Source of the DNA: Rossellomorea aquimaris TF-12
Lineage (GTDB): Bacteria; Bacillota; Bacilli; Bacillales; Bacillaceae_B
Direction: 5' to 3'
Assembly (NCBI RefSeq): GCF_001648555.1
Contig: NZ_LQXM01000002.1
Span: 100,708-164,707, forward strand
DNA: 64,000 nucleotides
A program made the position numbers and the translations under genes. The notes beneath the pieces were generated by a model that saw only the letters and a list, made by a program, of their open reading frames with translations, had not been told where the DNA came from and did not search any database. Shown in pieces: positions 16,456-26,283 of this stretch (positions within the stretch are counted from its first letter, which is position 1; the number at the start of each line of letters is the position of its first letter).

Positions 16456-17103
16456 ATGATTAAAGCTGGAATGACGTTGCAATTAGAGCCTTTACATAAT
16501 GAGAAATTTGAAAAATATAAATGTAGAGTGGTGGAGTTAGGGCAAAATGGTATCTATATTGATTATCCGATCCATACAAAAACAGAAAAGACTGTTTTTT
16601 TAATAGATGGCACTCAGCTTAAAGCCAGTTTTATCTACAATGATCAGACAGTACTTATGTTTGAAACGGAGGTTCTTGGGAGGAAACTATCAAAGATTCC
16701 GATGATTCACATCCATTATCCTGGCGAAAACGAATTAGTAAAAATTCAACGCAGGCAATTTGTACGTGTAGATGCCAACGCTGATATTTCGTTGAAATTT
16801 AATAACCAATATCACCCCACCATCACCGAAGACATTAGTGCAGGAGGCTGTGCTGCCATAGTGAATAAGGAAATGAAGATTGAGGGTGGAACAAAACTGA
16901 CGACGATCATAGTACTTCCAATGCAAAATGGTGAATGTCATTACGCTGAAATAGAAGGAAGAGTGATTCGTGTATGGGAGAAAGATGCAAGAAGTATTGC
17001 AAGTATTGAGTTTGACAAACTAACGGAAAGTCAACGACAGCTTATCCTTAGATATTGCTTCGAAAGACAATTAGAGTTAAGGAAAAAGGGACTTCTTGAA
17101 TAA
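16456..17103 (+). CDS. ypfA: PilZ-domain c-di-GMP receptor YpfA (MotI/DgrA)
   Basis: 215 residues: an N-terminal YcgR-like beta domain (about 1-95) and a C-terminal PilZ domain. The c-di-GMP-binding residues are present: RRQFVR at about 99-104 and EDISAGG at about 124-130. In B. subtilis this protein binds c-di-GMP and acts on the flagellar stator MotA to stop motility. It lies alone with its own upstream gap, followed by ypfB 51 bases later. Confidence 0.92.
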   Translation: MIKAGMTLQLEPLHNEKFEKYKCRVVELGQNGIYIDYPIHTKTEKTVFLIDGTQLKASFIYNDQTVLMFETEVLGRKLSKIPMIHIHYPGENELVKIQRRQFVRVDANADISLKFNNQYHPTITEDISAGGCAAIVNKEMKIEGGTKLTTIIVLPMQNGECHYAEIEGRVIRVWEKDARSIASIEFDKLTESQRQLILRYCFERQLELRKKGLLE

Positions 17104-17154
17104 AAACAGTAAATTGACACATACTTTTTCTATGTAAAGAAAAAGGGTGAGCAG

Positions 17155-17346
17155 ATGAAATTGGTAGAACGTATCCTTATTAAACTAGCGATTATTCATT
17201 TTATTTTATTATTGGGAATTCAAGTGCTATTTCATGAGTTCAATTTCCTTCCTGTATTTCATAAAATAATATTTTATGAAGGGGTAGAAAAAATGGAATA
17301 TAGTGATATTGTTGAAACATTATCAAAGGGAAAAGCGGGTGATTAG
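17155..17346 (+). CDS. ypfB: Small DUF5359 membrane protein YpfB
   Basis: 63 residues with one hydrophobic segment (about 10-27) and a short charged C terminus. AAGGGTGA provides the RBS. Size and location between ypfA and cmk match B. subtilis YpfB. Function unknown. The last codons form the left arm of the terminator. Confidence 0.75.
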   Translation: MKLVERILIKLAIIHFILLLGIQVLFHEFNFLPVFHKIIFYEGVEKMEYSDIVETLSKGKAGD

Positions 17347-17359
17347 ACCTGCTTTTTTT
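17332..17359 (+). terminator. Terminator overlapping the end of ypfB
   Basis: AAAGCGGGT, six-base loop, ACCTGCTTT (one mismatch or wobble) and a T run; the left arm is inside the ypfB coding sequence. Confidence 0.8.
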
Positions 17360-17513
17360 ATAGGTTTGCTATGTGATTTTTTACATTAGTTGATTGAAAG
17401 GAAATCGCTTGCAATGTTTAACAAAGTTTTTAGAATAAAGATTTTTTAAACGTTCTTTTTGATTTATGTTAAAATAATGGAGAAATAATTAGGAATATAA
17501 GTAGGTGGATTTT

Positions 17514-18182
17514 TTGGAAAAATTAAGAATCGCAATAGACGGCCCTGCTGCTGCAGGTAAAAGTACAGTGGCAAAAATTGTAGCAGAGAAATTATCTTAT
17601 CTTTATATAGATACTGGAGCGATGTATCGTTCCCTAACATATAAAGCTTTGAAAATGAATGTAGACGTTCATAATGAACAGGAGCTAACGAAGTTGTTAG
17701 CAAATACAACAATTGAATTGGAACCATCAGAAAATGGACAGTTAGTATATGTAGATGGAGAAAATGTAACAGATGAGATTCGTCAATCTTCTGTTACCAA
17801 CTCTGTATCTCATATTGCAGTCCATTCTTTAGTGAGAGAGGAAATGGTTCATAGACAACAACAGTTAGCAAGAGAAGGAGCTGTTGTAATGGATGGAAGA
17901 GATATAGGTACCCATGTTATACCTGATGCTGAAATCAAAGTCTTTCTACTAGCCAGTGTTGATGAACGAGCTCAAAGAAGACATGAAGAAAATGTTACTA
18001 AAGGGTACCCATCAGACTTAGAACAACTCAAGAAAGAGATTGCACTAAGAGATAAGATTGATTCTGAAAGAGAAGTGGCCCCTTTGAAAAAAGCAATAGA
18101 TGCCATTGAGATTGATACCACATCCTTGTCGATTTCAGAAGTAGTGAGCCAAATTATGTTGCTAGTAGAAAGGAAGGGTTAA
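17514..18182 (+). CDS. cmk: Cytidylate kinase
   Basis: 222 residues. P-loop GPAAAGKST at 10-18, the CMP-binding region [14 protein letters not shown], and [11 protein letters not shown]. Phosphorylates CMP and dCMP with ATP. TTG 17514 is selected because GTAGGTGG ends five bases upstream; the in-frame GTG at 17505 lies within that RBS. An extended -10 (TGTTAAAAT at 17467-17475) is a possible promoter. plsC starts 1 base after the stop, so the two are co-transcribed. Confidence 0.95.
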   Translation: MEKLRIAIDGPAAAGKSTVAKIVAEKLSYLYIDTGAMYRSLTYKALKMNVDVHNEQELTKLLANTTIELEPSENGQLVYVDGENVTDEIRQSSVTNSVSHIAVHSLVREEMVHRQQQLAREGAVVMDGRDIGTHVIPDAEIKVFLLASVDERAQRRHEENVTKGYPSDLEQLKKEIALRDKIDSEREVAPLKKAIDAIEIDTTSLSISEVVSQIMLLVERKG

Positions 18183-18183
18183 C

Positions 18184-18765
18184 GTGAACTTGTATTCCTT
18201 TGCTAAAAGCTTAGTAAAAACGGTTCTTACCCCCCTTTATCGAATAGAAGTTGTTGGTTTAGAGCATTTTCCTAAAGACGGTGGGGTTTTATTATGTGCA
18301 AATCACATTGATAATTTAGACCCTCCAGTAGTAGGTATTACTGCTCCAAGACCTGTTTCTTTTATGGCGAAAGAAGAGATATTTAGTGCACCAGTACTTG
18401 GTAAGATTCTGCCTGGACTTCGCGCTTTTCCAGTTAAAAGGGGAATGAGTGATCGAGAGGCCCTGCGTAAGGGATTGAACGTCCTTAAACAGGGTGATGT
18501 TTTGGGACTGTTTCCAGAGGGTACTAGAAGTAAAACAGGGAAGATTGGAAAGGGATTAGCCGGTGCAGGATTTTTTGCTCTTCGATCCAATGCTTATGTT
18601 GTTCCTTGTGCCATTATTGGACCTTACAAGCCATTTAAAAAACTAAAGGTTGTTTACGGTCCCCCTATTCCCATGGATGAAGTAAGAGAACAGAAGTTAA
18701 ATGCAGAAAAAACAACTGAAATTATCATGGGTGAAATTGAAAAACTAATAAATGAGCATGTTTAA
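18184..18765 (+). CDS. plsC: 1-acyl-sn-glycerol-3-phosphate acyltransferase
   Basis: 193 residues. The acyltransferase motif H-x4-D is present in NHIDNLDPP, and the substrate motif FPEGTRS follows at about 109-115. Transfers an acyl chain to lysophosphatidic acid to form phosphatidic acid at the membrane. Starts at GTG with AAGGGTTAAC upstream, nearly overlapping cmk. Same order as B. subtilis. Confidence 0.93.
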   Translation: MNLYSFAKSLVKTVLTPLYRIEVVGLEHFPKDGGVLLCANHIDNLDPPVVGITAPRPVSFMAKEEIFSAPVLGKILPGLRAFPVKRGMSDREALRKGLNVLKQGDVLGLFPEGTRSKTGKIGKGLAGAGFFALRSNAYVVPCAIIGPYKPFKKLKVVYGPPIPMDEVREQKLNAEKTTEIIMGEIEKLINEHV

Positions 18766-18884
18766 TATGAGCTTTCTTGCTTGACAAAAAGCTTTATTTA
18801 TTAGAAGTTAGTAGAAAGAATATTATAAATTTTCGATTTATGGATTTAAAATTTTTGTAGTCATGGATTAAGGAGGAGTACATA

Positions 18885-20015
18885 ATGGAAGACATGAATG
18901 GAATTGAAGTGAAAAATCTCGAAATTGGTGAAAAAGTTAAAGGAACAGTCACTAAGGTCGAAGAGAAACAAGTCCTTGTTGATGTTCAAGATAGCAAAGT
19001 GGATGGCATCATTCCAATTAGTGAACTCTCAAGCCTTCATATTGAAAAAGCTTCTGATGTAGTCAGTGAAGGAGATGTACTTGAGTTAATCGTGACGAAA
19101 GTGGAAGAAGAGCTATTGGTTCTTTCAAAACGTAAAGTAGATGCTGAAAAAGCATGGGAAGAAATGAAAGTCCGTTTTGAAAATGGAGACATTTTTGAAG
19201 CAGAAGTAAAAGATGTTGTAAAAGGTGGATTAGTTGTAGATCTTGGGGTTAGAGGATTTGTTCCTGCTTCCTTAGTAGAAGACTACTATGTTGAAGATTT
19301 CTCTGATTATAAAGATAAATCTTTAAGCTTTAAGATTGTCGAATTAGACCAAGAGAAAAATCGACTTATTTTATCTCACCGAGCAGTTGTAGAGGCGGAA
19401 AAACAACAACAAAAGAAAAAGTTATTAACAGATATAAAGTCAGGGGCTGTCCTTGAGGGTACAGTTCAGCGTATTACCGATTTTGGAGCATTTGTAGATA
19501 TCGGAGGAGTAGATGGTTTAGTTCACATCTCACAACTTTCTCATGAGCATGTTGAGAAACCTTCAGATGTCGTAACAGAAGGACAAAAAGTAAATGTCAA
19601 AGTCCTTAGTGTTGATCGAGATAATGAAAGAATTTCTCTATCTATTAAAGAAACTTTACCTGGACCTTGGAGCAATATTTCAGAAAAGGCTCCAAAGGGA
19701 AGCGTGCTTGATGGAGTTGTAAAACGTTTAGTGTCCTATGGTGCATTTGTTGAAGTTCTTCCAGGAGTAGAAGGACTCGTTCATATCTCACAAATATCCC
19801 ATAGCCATATTGGTACCCCTCATGAAGTATTAAAAGAGAACCAAGAGGTAAAAGTAAAAGTATTGGATGTCAACGAAGACGAACAACGCTTATCCTTAAG
19901 TATAAAAGCTCTGGAAGAAAAGGAAGAAGAAGTGACCGACTACGAAATGCCAGAAGAAAACACTGGATTCCAGTTAGGTGAAATGATCGGAGACAAACTA
20001 AAAGATCTTAAATGA
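18885..20015 (+). CDS. ypfD: S1-domain RNA-binding protein YpfD (ribosomal protein S1 homologue)
   Basis: 376 residues made of four S1 repeats (about 13-80, 98-165, 186-254 and 271-340), the last two with the full VDGLVHISQLSH / VEGLVHISQISH pattern. An acidic tail follows. Four repeats, instead of the six of E. coli S1, are typical for Firmicutes, where the protein is not a core ribosomal subunit. RBS AAGGAGGAG precedes ATG 18885. Confidence 0.93.
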   Translation: MEDMNGIEVKNLEIGEKVKGTVTKVEEKQVLVDVQDSKVDGIIPISELSSLHIEKASDVVSEGDVLELIVTKVEEELLVLSKRKVDAEKAWEEMKVRFENGDIFEAEVKDVVKGGLVVDLGVRGFVPASLVEDYYVEDFSDYKDKSLSFKIVELDQEKNRLILSHRAVVEAEKQQQKKKLLTDIKSGAVLEGTVQRITDFGAFVDIGGVDGLVHISQLSHEHVEKPSDVVTEGQKVNVKVLSVDRDNERISLSIKETLPGPWSNISEKAPKGSVLDGVVKRLVSYGAFVEVLPGVEGLVHISQISHSHIGTPHEVLKENQEVKVKVLDVNEDEQRLSLSIKALEEKEEEVTDYEMPEENTGFQLGEMIGDKLKDLK

Positions 20016-20027
20016 TGGTGATGGACA

Positions 20028-21083
20028 GTGACGAGAGCTCAAAGAAAACAAGACCACATTAACTATGCACTATCAACAGGTCAACAACGAAAAACGGGTT
20101 TTGATGATGTTACTTTTGTCCACCATAGCTTACCTAATATAGCGGTAGATGATGTTAATCTGCATACTCAAATTGGCGAACTTAATTGGAGTTCGCCAAT
20201 TTTTATCAATGCTATGACTGGTGGCGGTGGAAAATCCACTTCTAAAATAAATGAAGAACTGGCTATATTGGCAAGAGAAACAGGTATGGCCATTGCGGTT
20301 GGTTCTCAAATGTCTGCATTGAAGGATTCAAATGAGCGTCATACATATGAAGTGGTTAGAAAAACGAATCAGAACGGAATCGTTTTTGGAAACCTTGGAA
20401 GTGAGGCAACTGTTCAGCAAGCAAAAGATGCTGTTGAAATGATAGAAGCAAATGCCTTGCAAATTCACCTTAATGTGATTCAAGAATTAACGATGCCAGA
20501 AGGGGATCGTAATTTTAGGGGTGCTTTGGAAAGGATTCAACAAATTGCTAATGGGATATCCGTTCCTGTCATCGTTAAGGAAACAGGCTTTGGAATTAGC
20601 AAGGAAGTGGCCGCATCTCTATCACATTCGAATATTGCAGCAATTGATGTTGGTGGATTTGGGGGAACGAACTTCTCTAAAATTGAGAATAAACGAAGAA
20701 GCAGGATGTTAGGATTTTTTGATGATTGGGGAATCCCAACAGCAGTATCCATCGTTGAATGTCATTCTTCCACCTCCTTGCCAATCCTTGCTTCTGGAGG
20801 TGTTCAAAGCAGCTTAGACATTGTGAAATCCTTAAGCTTAGGTGCTTCGGCCGTGGGGATGGCAGGAGTTATCTTGAAAACACTTCTTGATTCTGGACTG
20901 GATAGTACAATTGAAGAAGTAAACGAAATTCAATCAGATCTTAAATTTTTAATGTGCGCTTTAGGTTGCAAAAATCTGAGCGAGCTTCATCATGTACCAG
21001 TGGTATTGTCAGGAAATGTCTATCATTGGTTGGAGCTAAGAGGCTTGAATCCTAAAGAGCTCAGCAATCGTAATAAACAATGA
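20028..21083 (+). CDS. fni: Type 2 isopentenyl-diphosphate delta-isomerase
   Basis: 351 residues. FMN/NADPH-dependent isomerase interconverting IPP and DMAPP, feeding hepS/hepT prenyl chain synthesis encoded downstream. Visible motifs: NAMTGGGG, AVGSQMSALKD, LHLNVIQE-type segment (IHLNVIQELTMPEGD), VKETGFG and DVGGFGGTNF. GTG 20028 is the start; MTRAQRKQDHI matches the family N terminus. Twelve bases after ypfD. Confidence 0.94.
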   Translation: MTRAQRKQDHINYALSTGQQRKTGFDDVTFVHHSLPNIAVDDVNLHTQIGELNWSSPIFINAMTGGGGKSTSKINEELAILARETGMAIAVGSQMSALKDSNERHTYEVVRKTNQNGIVFGNLGSEATVQQAKDAVEMIEANALQIHLNVIQELTMPEGDRNFRGALERIQQIANGISVPVIVKETGFGISKEVAASLSHSNIAAIDVGGFGGTNFSKIENKRRSRMLGFFDDWGIPTAVSIVECHSSTSLPILASGGVQSSLDIVKSLSLGASAVGMAGVILKTLLDSGLDSTIEEVNEIQSDLKFLMCALGCKNLSELHHVPVVLSGNVYHWLELRGLNPKELSNRNKQ

Positions 21084-21111
21084 TTTTTAAAAAATTTCAT
21101 ATCTTTTAAGG

Positions 21112-21141
21112 AGACGAATTCTTATAGAATTCGTCTTTTTT
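21112..21141 (+). terminator. Intrinsic terminator after fni
   Basis: AGACGAATTC, five-base loop, GAATTCGTCT and a T run. Confidence 0.92.
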
Positions 21142-21371
21142 ATTGCTTTCTAATTTAATGATGCTGATACATATAGAGATAAGTACAAAATCTACAAAAA
21201 GAATGATCACTCATCACCAAAGCATGCATCATCATCAAATCAAACCAAACCATTCACATCCAGTAATTGTTCCTCGAACCAAACAAAATAATCCACTCCC
21301 CCTTAAGGAAGTGGACTTCACTTATTTATTCTCGCAAATTCATACCCATCGCATGAAGAGTTAATCCTACC

Positions 21372-21503
21372 TTATCTTTGTTTGTTTCTTGCTTCTTCCG
21401 GGCTTTGTAGCCCTGTTGATCCTTTATAATGCAAAGCTTGATCTCGATCAGATTCCACCTGTTTGCTTTGTTTTAATTTCTTTTCTTGTCGATCTTTACC
21501 CAT
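21372..21503 (-). CDS. ypzI: Small protein YpzI
   Basis: A 43-residue ORF read on the - strand (MGKDRQEKKLKQSKQVESD ... STGLQSPEEARNKQR), preceded by a near-perfect RBS (GGAGGTGTTGAT). Highly charged and soluble, ending in a basic tail. Sequence and place between fni and yphA match B. subtilis YpzI. Function unknown. It is convergent with fni and divergent from yphA. Confidence 0.85.
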   Translation of the reverse strand: MGKDRQEKKLKQSKQVESDRDQALHYKGSTGLQSPEEARNKQR

Positions 21504-21609
21504 TATCAACACCTCCTTCCTTTATTTTTTCTATAAGTTTTTTATTCATGCATGAATGAGATACATAAAGATTTTCCATAATGTAGATAATAAGAGGGAG
21601 TGAAACAAT

Positions 21610-22218
21610 GTGGATGGAATTTACTATTTATGGTTCCTTTGGGGATGTTGGACATACTCAACCTTTATTATGAGTAAAAAAGACACGTTTAGATTTTATA
21701 TTTCATTTTTAAGCCTGGTGTTAATCATCGTTTTTCCATATGGTGTAACGATATATTCAATGAGAATAGCAGTACCTGTACTTGTGATAATTATTGGTTG
21801 TTTTATTTATATACGTTCGCTGAGAGTAAGAGATAAATTATATTTGTTTATCACCTTATTAACAATCGGACTGACTAACTCAGGTTTAGGACTCATATCC
21901 ATTTACGATCCTATTTTAATGTTTTTGGATACTGGAATAGTTGTAGCCTTTTCTTCTGTAATATTAAGTTTTCTTTTTTATCCGTCTCATTCAATGAAAT
22001 ACAGAGTGAGTGCTGTCGTGTTAGGCTGTATTGCCGGTGATTTTCTCTTGTGTTTTTCGTTAAATAAAATTGGTTTTTTATATTCAGTAGGTAATGGGAA
22101 TTTTTTAGATTCTCTAACAATTTCTCTTTTCACTCTTATTGTCATTAAGGTATTGAATGATATCAACCATGTGGTCAATATGAAATTACAAACCAAAGGG
22201 GAAATGAATAATATATGA
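21610..22218 (+). CDS. yphA: Membrane protein YphA
   Basis: 202 residues with about six hydrophobic helices and no soluble domain. The start is GTG 21610 (MDGIYYLWFLWG), about eight bases after GAGGGAG; ATG 21608 is out of frame. It overlaps seaA by 4 bases (ATGA), so the two are coupled. Matches YphA in position and size; function unknown. Confidence 0.8.
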   Translation: MDGIYYLWFLWGCWTYSTFIMSKKDTFRFYISFLSLVLIIVFPYGVTIYSMRIAVPVLVIIIGCFIYIRSLRVRDKLYLFITLLTIGLTNSGLGLISIYDPILMFLDTGIVVAFSSVILSFLFYPSHSMKYRVSAVVLGCIAGDFLLCFSLNKIGFLYSVGNGNFLDSLTISLFTLIVIKVLNDINHVVNMKLQTKGEMNNI

Positions 22219-23111
22219 ATGAATATGTGTACCCGGTTATTTTTGGTGTGATGGTGGGAACGTTAACTAGAATTTATATGCTTCGCACAGATTATCGCCA
22301 ATACCCTACTTACTTACATGGTAAAATAATACACATCGCATTAGGGTTTATCGCTGCTGGATTAGGTACGATTGCAATACCCGCATTATTGGAAGAGAAT
22401 TTCACAGCGATTACGTTTTTGACTGTTGCAGCTTCTCAATTTCGTGATGTTCGAAATATGGAAAGGAATACGTTAACAGAACTAGATGCTTATGAGCTTG
22501 TTCCAAGAGGCGCAACTTACATAGAAGGGATAGCCATTGCATTTGAAAGTCGAAATTATTTGGTCATTTTTTCTTCGCTCCTTGCGACTATTGCTTTTAT
22601 TGTTTTCAATTTTTATGTTGCCTTAGTCATTGGGCTTATCTCTATGCTCATTTCTCATAAATTAATGGCTGGTGGTCGACTTCAGGACATAGTCGATATT
22701 GAGTATGTTGAGCCTCATTTTGATGGGGCAGGGCTTTATGTCGATAATATCTATATTATGAATATCGGTTTGAAAGTCAGACAAGAAGAGATTTTAAAGT
22801 ATGGTATGGGCTTTGTTCTTTCTCCTAAATCATTTGATGCAAGGTCTACTATCGCAAACCTGGGGCAACGACAGGCCATTCTTCATGACATTTCCACATC
22901 CTTAGGCATTTTTAAAGATTCAGGAACTCCAGCTCTAACTCCTCTCGCTAAAAGAGATCTAGATGATGGTCGCATTGGTGTATTTGTCCTTCCACAAAGG
23001 AAGGATATCGAAAAAGCCATTGCCATTTTAGGTCAAGTGCCTACATTGGAGAATGCGATTAGAATGCCTTCAGAATCAAAAGCTAATAAGAAGGGGAGTA
23101 AGTTAGAATGA
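22215..23111 (+). CDS. seaA: YIEGIA-family sporulation membrane protein SeaA (YphB)
   Basis: 298 residues with N-terminal membrane helices and the family signature YIEGIAIAFE at about 97-106, followed by a soluble C-terminal domain (about 155-280). B. subtilis seaA (yphB) contributes to spore envelope assembly. Translationally coupled to yphA upstream and overlapping the small partner gene downstream by 4 bases. Confidence 0.85.
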   Translation: MNEYVYPVIFGVMVGTLTRIYMLRTDYRQYPTYLHGKIIHIALGFIAAGLGTIAIPALLEENFTAITFLTVAASQFRDVRNMERNTLTELDAYELVPRGATYIEGIAIAFESRNYLVIFSSLLATIAFIVFNFYVALVIGLISMLISHKLMAGGRLQDIVDIEYVEPHFDGAGLYVDNIYIMNIGLKVRQEEILKYGMGFVLSPKSFDARSTIANLGQRQAILHDISTSLGIFKDSGTPALTPLAKRDLDDGRIGVFVLPQRKDIEKAIAILGQVPTLENAIRMPSESKANKKGSKLE

Positions 23112-23299
23112 GCACAACAATCCAGAAATTCATTCTTGCAGCTGTTACTACTTCACCTGAAAGAGTACCAAGTGGGACTGCCGTATTTCATTGTAAAAGT
23201 GATTCGGAATTACAAAAGATATGTGCTAATTTAGAAGCCATTTTAGATGGTATTGCCCATGAATTAGATGAAGGACTGTTTATCATTGTGAAACATTGA
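23108..23299 (+). CDS. Small partner protein of the YIEGIA family (YpzH-like)
   Basis: 63 residues: beta-alpha pattern (KFILAAVTTSPERVPSGTAVFHC ... LDEGLFIIVKH) with no membrane segment. RBS AGGGGAGT lies within the end of seaA and the ATG overlaps its last codons. Genes for this small protein normally follow YIEGIA genes and are annotated as a capping complex subunit for YIEGIA. I am less sure of the symbol than of the family. Confidence 0.75.
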   Translation: MSTTIQKFILAAVTTSPERVPSGTAVFHCKSDSELQKICANLEAILDGIAHELDEGLFIIVKH

Positions 23300-23341
23300 T
23301 TGCTAGATTATTCTTTTATTGATAAAATAGTAAAGTTAGGG

Positions 23342-23384
23342 GACTGTCCCATAAGGAAATAAGACCTTAAGGGCCAGTCTTTCT
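23342..23384 (+). terminator. Hairpin between the seaA operon and der
   Basis: GACTGTCCCATAAG / CTTAAGGGCCAGTC (12 of 14 pairs) followed by TTTCTT. Plausible intrinsic terminator; GGGACTGTCCC itself is a small palindrome. Confidence 0.65.
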
Positions 23385-23474
23385 TATTCATAGTACTTGA
23401 CATCAAGAATTGAAAAGGCTTAAAAGAGGAAATGTAAGAAAAGTAAAAAGTTTCTTACAGAAAGGGTGAAAAAC

Positions 23475-24785
23475 GTGTCAAAACCAGTCGTAGCCATCGT
23501 AGGGCGTCCAAACGTAGGAAAGTCCACGATTTTTAATAGAATTGTTGGAGAAAGAATATCAATAGTTGAAGATGTTCCAGGAGTTACAAGAGATCGAATA
23601 TATAGTTCAGCTGAATGGTTAACGCATGAGTTTAATATGATCGACACAGGTGGTATAGAATTAGGTAATGAACCATTTTTAGATCAAATTAGACAGCAGG
23701 CAGAAATTGCCATCGATGAAGCAGACGTCATTGTATTCTTAACGAATGGTCGTGAAGGTGTCACTGCTGCAGACGAGATTGTTGCTAAAATTTTATACAG
23801 ATCAAAAAAACCGGTAGTGTTAGGCGTTAATAAAGTGGATAATCCTGAAATGAGAGAAATGATTTATGACTTTTACTCATTAGGTTTTGGAGAACCATAC
23901 CCAATTTCGGGATCTCACGGGCTTGGTTTAGGAGATCTGCTAGATGACGTGGTTAGACATTTTAAAAAGGATGAAGAAGACGATTATGCTGAAGATGTTA
24001 TTAAGTTCTCTCTCATCGGTCGACCAAACGTAGGAAAGTCTTCACTCGTTAACGCATTACTGGGTGAAGATAGAGTTATCGTAAGTAATGTAGCAGGTAC
24101 AACAAGAGATGCAGTGGATTCATCTTACTCCTTTGAAGGACAAGATTATGTCATTATTGATACTGCAGGTATGAGAAAAAGGGGAAAAGTATACGAAACA
24201 ACGGAGAAATATAGTGTACTTAGAGCCCTTAGAGCCATTGAACGCTCAGACGTCGTCTTAGTGGTTATTGATGGGGAAGAGGGAATTATTGAACAAGATA
24301 AGAAAATTGCTGGATACGCTCATGAGGCTGGTCGAGCAGTAGTGATCGTAGTGAATAAATGGGACGCTGTTGAAAAAGATGAAAAAACCATGAATAAATG
24401 GGAACAGAACATTCGTGACCATTTTCAATTTTTAGACTATGCTCCCATCGTATTTCTTTCAGCAATAACGAAAAAGAGAATTCACACATTACTGCCAGTC
24501 ATTAATATAGCTAGTGAAAATCATGCATTACGTGTTCAATCCAGTGTACTAAATGAAGTAGTGATGGATGCAGTTGCCATGAATCCTACTCCAACAGATA
24601 ATGGTAAGAGGTTAAGAATTTATTACGCTACACAGGTTGCTGTTAAGCCGCCAACCTTTGTTGTATTTGTAAATGATCCAGAATTAATGCACTTTTCGTA
24701 TGAGCGTTTCTTAGAAAATAGAATACGTGATGCATTTGGATTTGAAGGTACTCCTATTCGTATTATCGCTCGTGCTAGAAAATAA
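23475..24785 (+). CDS. der: Ribosome biogenesis GTPase Der (EngA)
   Basis: 436 residues. Two tandem GTPase domains, each with a P-loop (GRPNVGKST near residue 10 and GRPNVGKSS near 181), DTGG/DTAG switch motifs and NKVD/NKWD base-recognition motifs, then a KH-like C-terminal domain. Der acts in 50S subunit assembly. The start at GTG 23475 gives the B. subtilis length; an in-frame GTG at 23466 overlaps the RBS AAAGGGTG. Confidence 0.96.
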   Translation: MSKPVVAIVGRPNVGKSTIFNRIVGERISIVEDVPGVTRDRIYSSAEWLTHEFNMIDTGGIELGNEPFLDQIRQQAEIAIDEADVIVFLTNGREGVTAADEIVAKILYRSKKPVVLGVNKVDNPEMREMIYDFYSLGFGEPYPISGSHGLGLGDLLDDVVRHFKKDEEDDYAEDVIKFSLIGRPNVGKSSLVNALLGEDRVIVSNVAGTTRDAVDSSYSFEGQDYVIIDTAGMRKRGKVYETTEKYSVLRALRAIERSDVVLVVIDGEEGIIEQDKKIAGYAHEAGRAVVIVVNKWDAVEKDEKTMNKWEQNIRDHFQFLDYAPIVFLSAITKKRIHTLLPVINIASENHALRVQSSVLNEVVMDAVAMNPTPTDNGKRLRIYYATQVAVKPPTFVVFVNDPELMHFSYERFLENRIRDAFGFEGTPIRIIARARK

Positions 24786-24800
24786 TTAGGTAGGTGTGAA

Positions 24801-25859
24801 ATGTTGAAAAAATCCCAAAAGATTACGGTAATTGGAGCAGGTAGTTGGGGGACAGCACTTTCAATGGTCCTTGCAGATAATGGGCTTGAGGTAAGGTTAT
24901 GGGGTCATAAAGAAGATCAAATCAATGAAATTAACCAACACCATACAAATCAAAAGTATTTAAAAGAAGTGGAACTCCCAGAGTCTATTATTGGGTATTC
25001 TAACCTTCAACAATCTATTGAGGAAATCGATACCATTATTCTAGCTGTTCCAACGAAAGCAATTCGACCAGTATTACGTCAAATACAAGAAGTTCAAAGT
25101 ACTCCTTTAACCATTGTTCATGTTAGTAAAGGAATTGAACCGGATTCTCTATTAAGAATATCTGAAATGATTGAAGATGAGATGGAGTCAAAAAACTTAC
25201 ATGCAGTTGTTGTGCTTTCAGGACCAAGTCATGCGGAGGAAGTGAGCTTGAGACACCCAACTACTGTAACGGTATCCTCGAAGGATATGAAGGCTGCTGA
25301 GTCGGTTCAGGATATGTTTATGAATCAAAACTTTAGAGTTTACACGAATCCTGATTTACTTGGGGTAGAGATTGGCGGAGCTTTAAAAAATATTATTGCT
25401 CTAGCTGCGGGAATAACTGATGGACTTGGTTATGGCGATAATGCAAAAGCTGCCCTTATAACTAGAGGTCTAGCAGAAATCGCTCGTTTAGGAACTAAAA
25501 TGGGGGCAAATCCTCTTACCTTCTCAGGGTTAACAGGAATAGGCGACCTTATTGTTACTTGTACAAGTGTTCATTCAAGAAACTGGAGAGCAGGTAATAT
25601 GCTTGGTAAAGGTCGTAATCTTGAAGAGGTGCTCGATAACATGGGAATGGTTGTAGAGGGTGTTCGCACAACAAAAGCAGCTCATCAGCTGGCTGAGAAA
25701 TATGAAGTGAAAATGCCGATTACGGATGCTTTGTATGAAGTGTTATTTAATAATGTAGAAGCAAAAGAAGCCGTTGATCATTTAATGGCACGTGTTAAAA
25801 CCAATGAAATGGAAGACCTGGTGAATATATTAGGTGAACGTTTCATAGAAGAAGAATAA
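24801..25859 (+). CDS. gpsA: NAD(P)-dependent glycerol-3-phosphate dehydrogenase
   Basis: 352 residues. [10 protein letters not shown] binds the cofactor, SKGIEPDS and GPSHAEEV follow, and the catalytic Lys is in [13 protein letters not shown]. Reduces dihydroxyacetone phosphate to sn-glycerol-3-phosphate for phospholipid synthesis. Fifteen bases after der, so co-transcribed. Slightly longer than the B. subtilis protein at the N terminus. Confidence 0.95.
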   Translation: MLKKSQKITVIGAGSWGTALSMVLADNGLEVRLWGHKEDQINEINQHHTNQKYLKEVELPESIIGYSNLQQSIEEIDTIILAVPTKAIRPVLRQIQEVQSTPLTIVHVSKGIEPDSLLRISEMIEDEMESKNLHAVVVLSGPSHAEEVSLRHPTTVTVSSKDMKAAESVQDMFMNQNFRVYTNPDLLGVEIGGALKNIIALAAGITDGLGYGDNAKAALITRGLAEIARLGTKMGANPLTFSGLTGIGDLIVTCTSVHSRNWRAGNMLGKGRNLEEVLDNMGMVVEGVRTTKAAHQLAEKYEVKMPITDALYEVLFNNVEAKEAVDHLMARVKTNEMEDLVNILGERFIEEE

Positions 25860-25862
25860 AAT

Positions 25863-25947
25863 CCATCTATTATAGGCATTCGAGGATGCGGATAGCAGCT
25901 CTGTTGCATACACTGTGATGAATATATACAGCTTTGCCTATAGATGG
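25863..25947 (+). ncRNA. Possible structured RNA downstream of gpsA
   Basis: CCATCTATTATAGGC at 25863-25877 can pair with GCCTATAGATGG at 25936-25947 (12 pairs, three-base bulge). Enclosed are smaller complementary pairs (GCAT/ATGC; GCA/TGC; CTGT/ACAG). A long terminator hairpin follows immediately. It matches no RNA family I can name; it may simply be 3-prime UTR structure of gpsA. Confidence 0.3.
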
Positions 25948-25962
25948 GTAGGTCTCATTTAT

Positions 25963-26029
25963 GAGCATCTCACCTGTTTTAAAACCAACTTGTAAAGTTG
26001 GTATTAAAACAGGTGAGTGCTCTTCTTTT
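25963..26029 (+). terminator. Long nested terminator hairpin after gpsA
   Basis: GAGCATCTCACCTGTTTTAA pairs with TTAAAACAGGTGAGTGCTC, and the loop holds a second hairpin (ACCAACTT/AAGTTGGT). Followed by TCTTCTTTTA. Ends the der-gpsA unit. Confidence 0.8.
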
Positions 26030-26034
26030 ATGTA

Positions 26035-26207
26035 GGTTCATTTCTTGAAGCTTGTTGCTACCTTGTATAGGAGAAGTTGACCTTCGCTTGCAGTAGGGAA
26101 TGCGGTGAGCATCCTCGTCGGTGTGCTTCATCATTTAAGCAAACCTTGTTGACAAAGCCATTGACTGAACTCTTATTAAAAAGACAACAACCTTTGTGAA
26201 TAGTGCC
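26035..26207. repeat. MITE-like repeat, copy 2
   Basis: 173 bases bounded by GGTTCATTTCTTGAAGCTTG (left) and, on the opposite strand from the right end, GGCACTATTCACAAAGGTTG. Both arms resemble the arms at 10857 and 35188 and contain the shared AAGnTTGTTG core. The interior includes TGACAAAGCC, similar to copy 1. No ORF. Confidence 0.5.
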
Positions 26208-26283
26208 TTTATGTAGCTGTTATTTGCAGTTTATAACATTTTATTGAACAAAGAATCTTCCCTATTCTTTTAGAAAAAACTTA

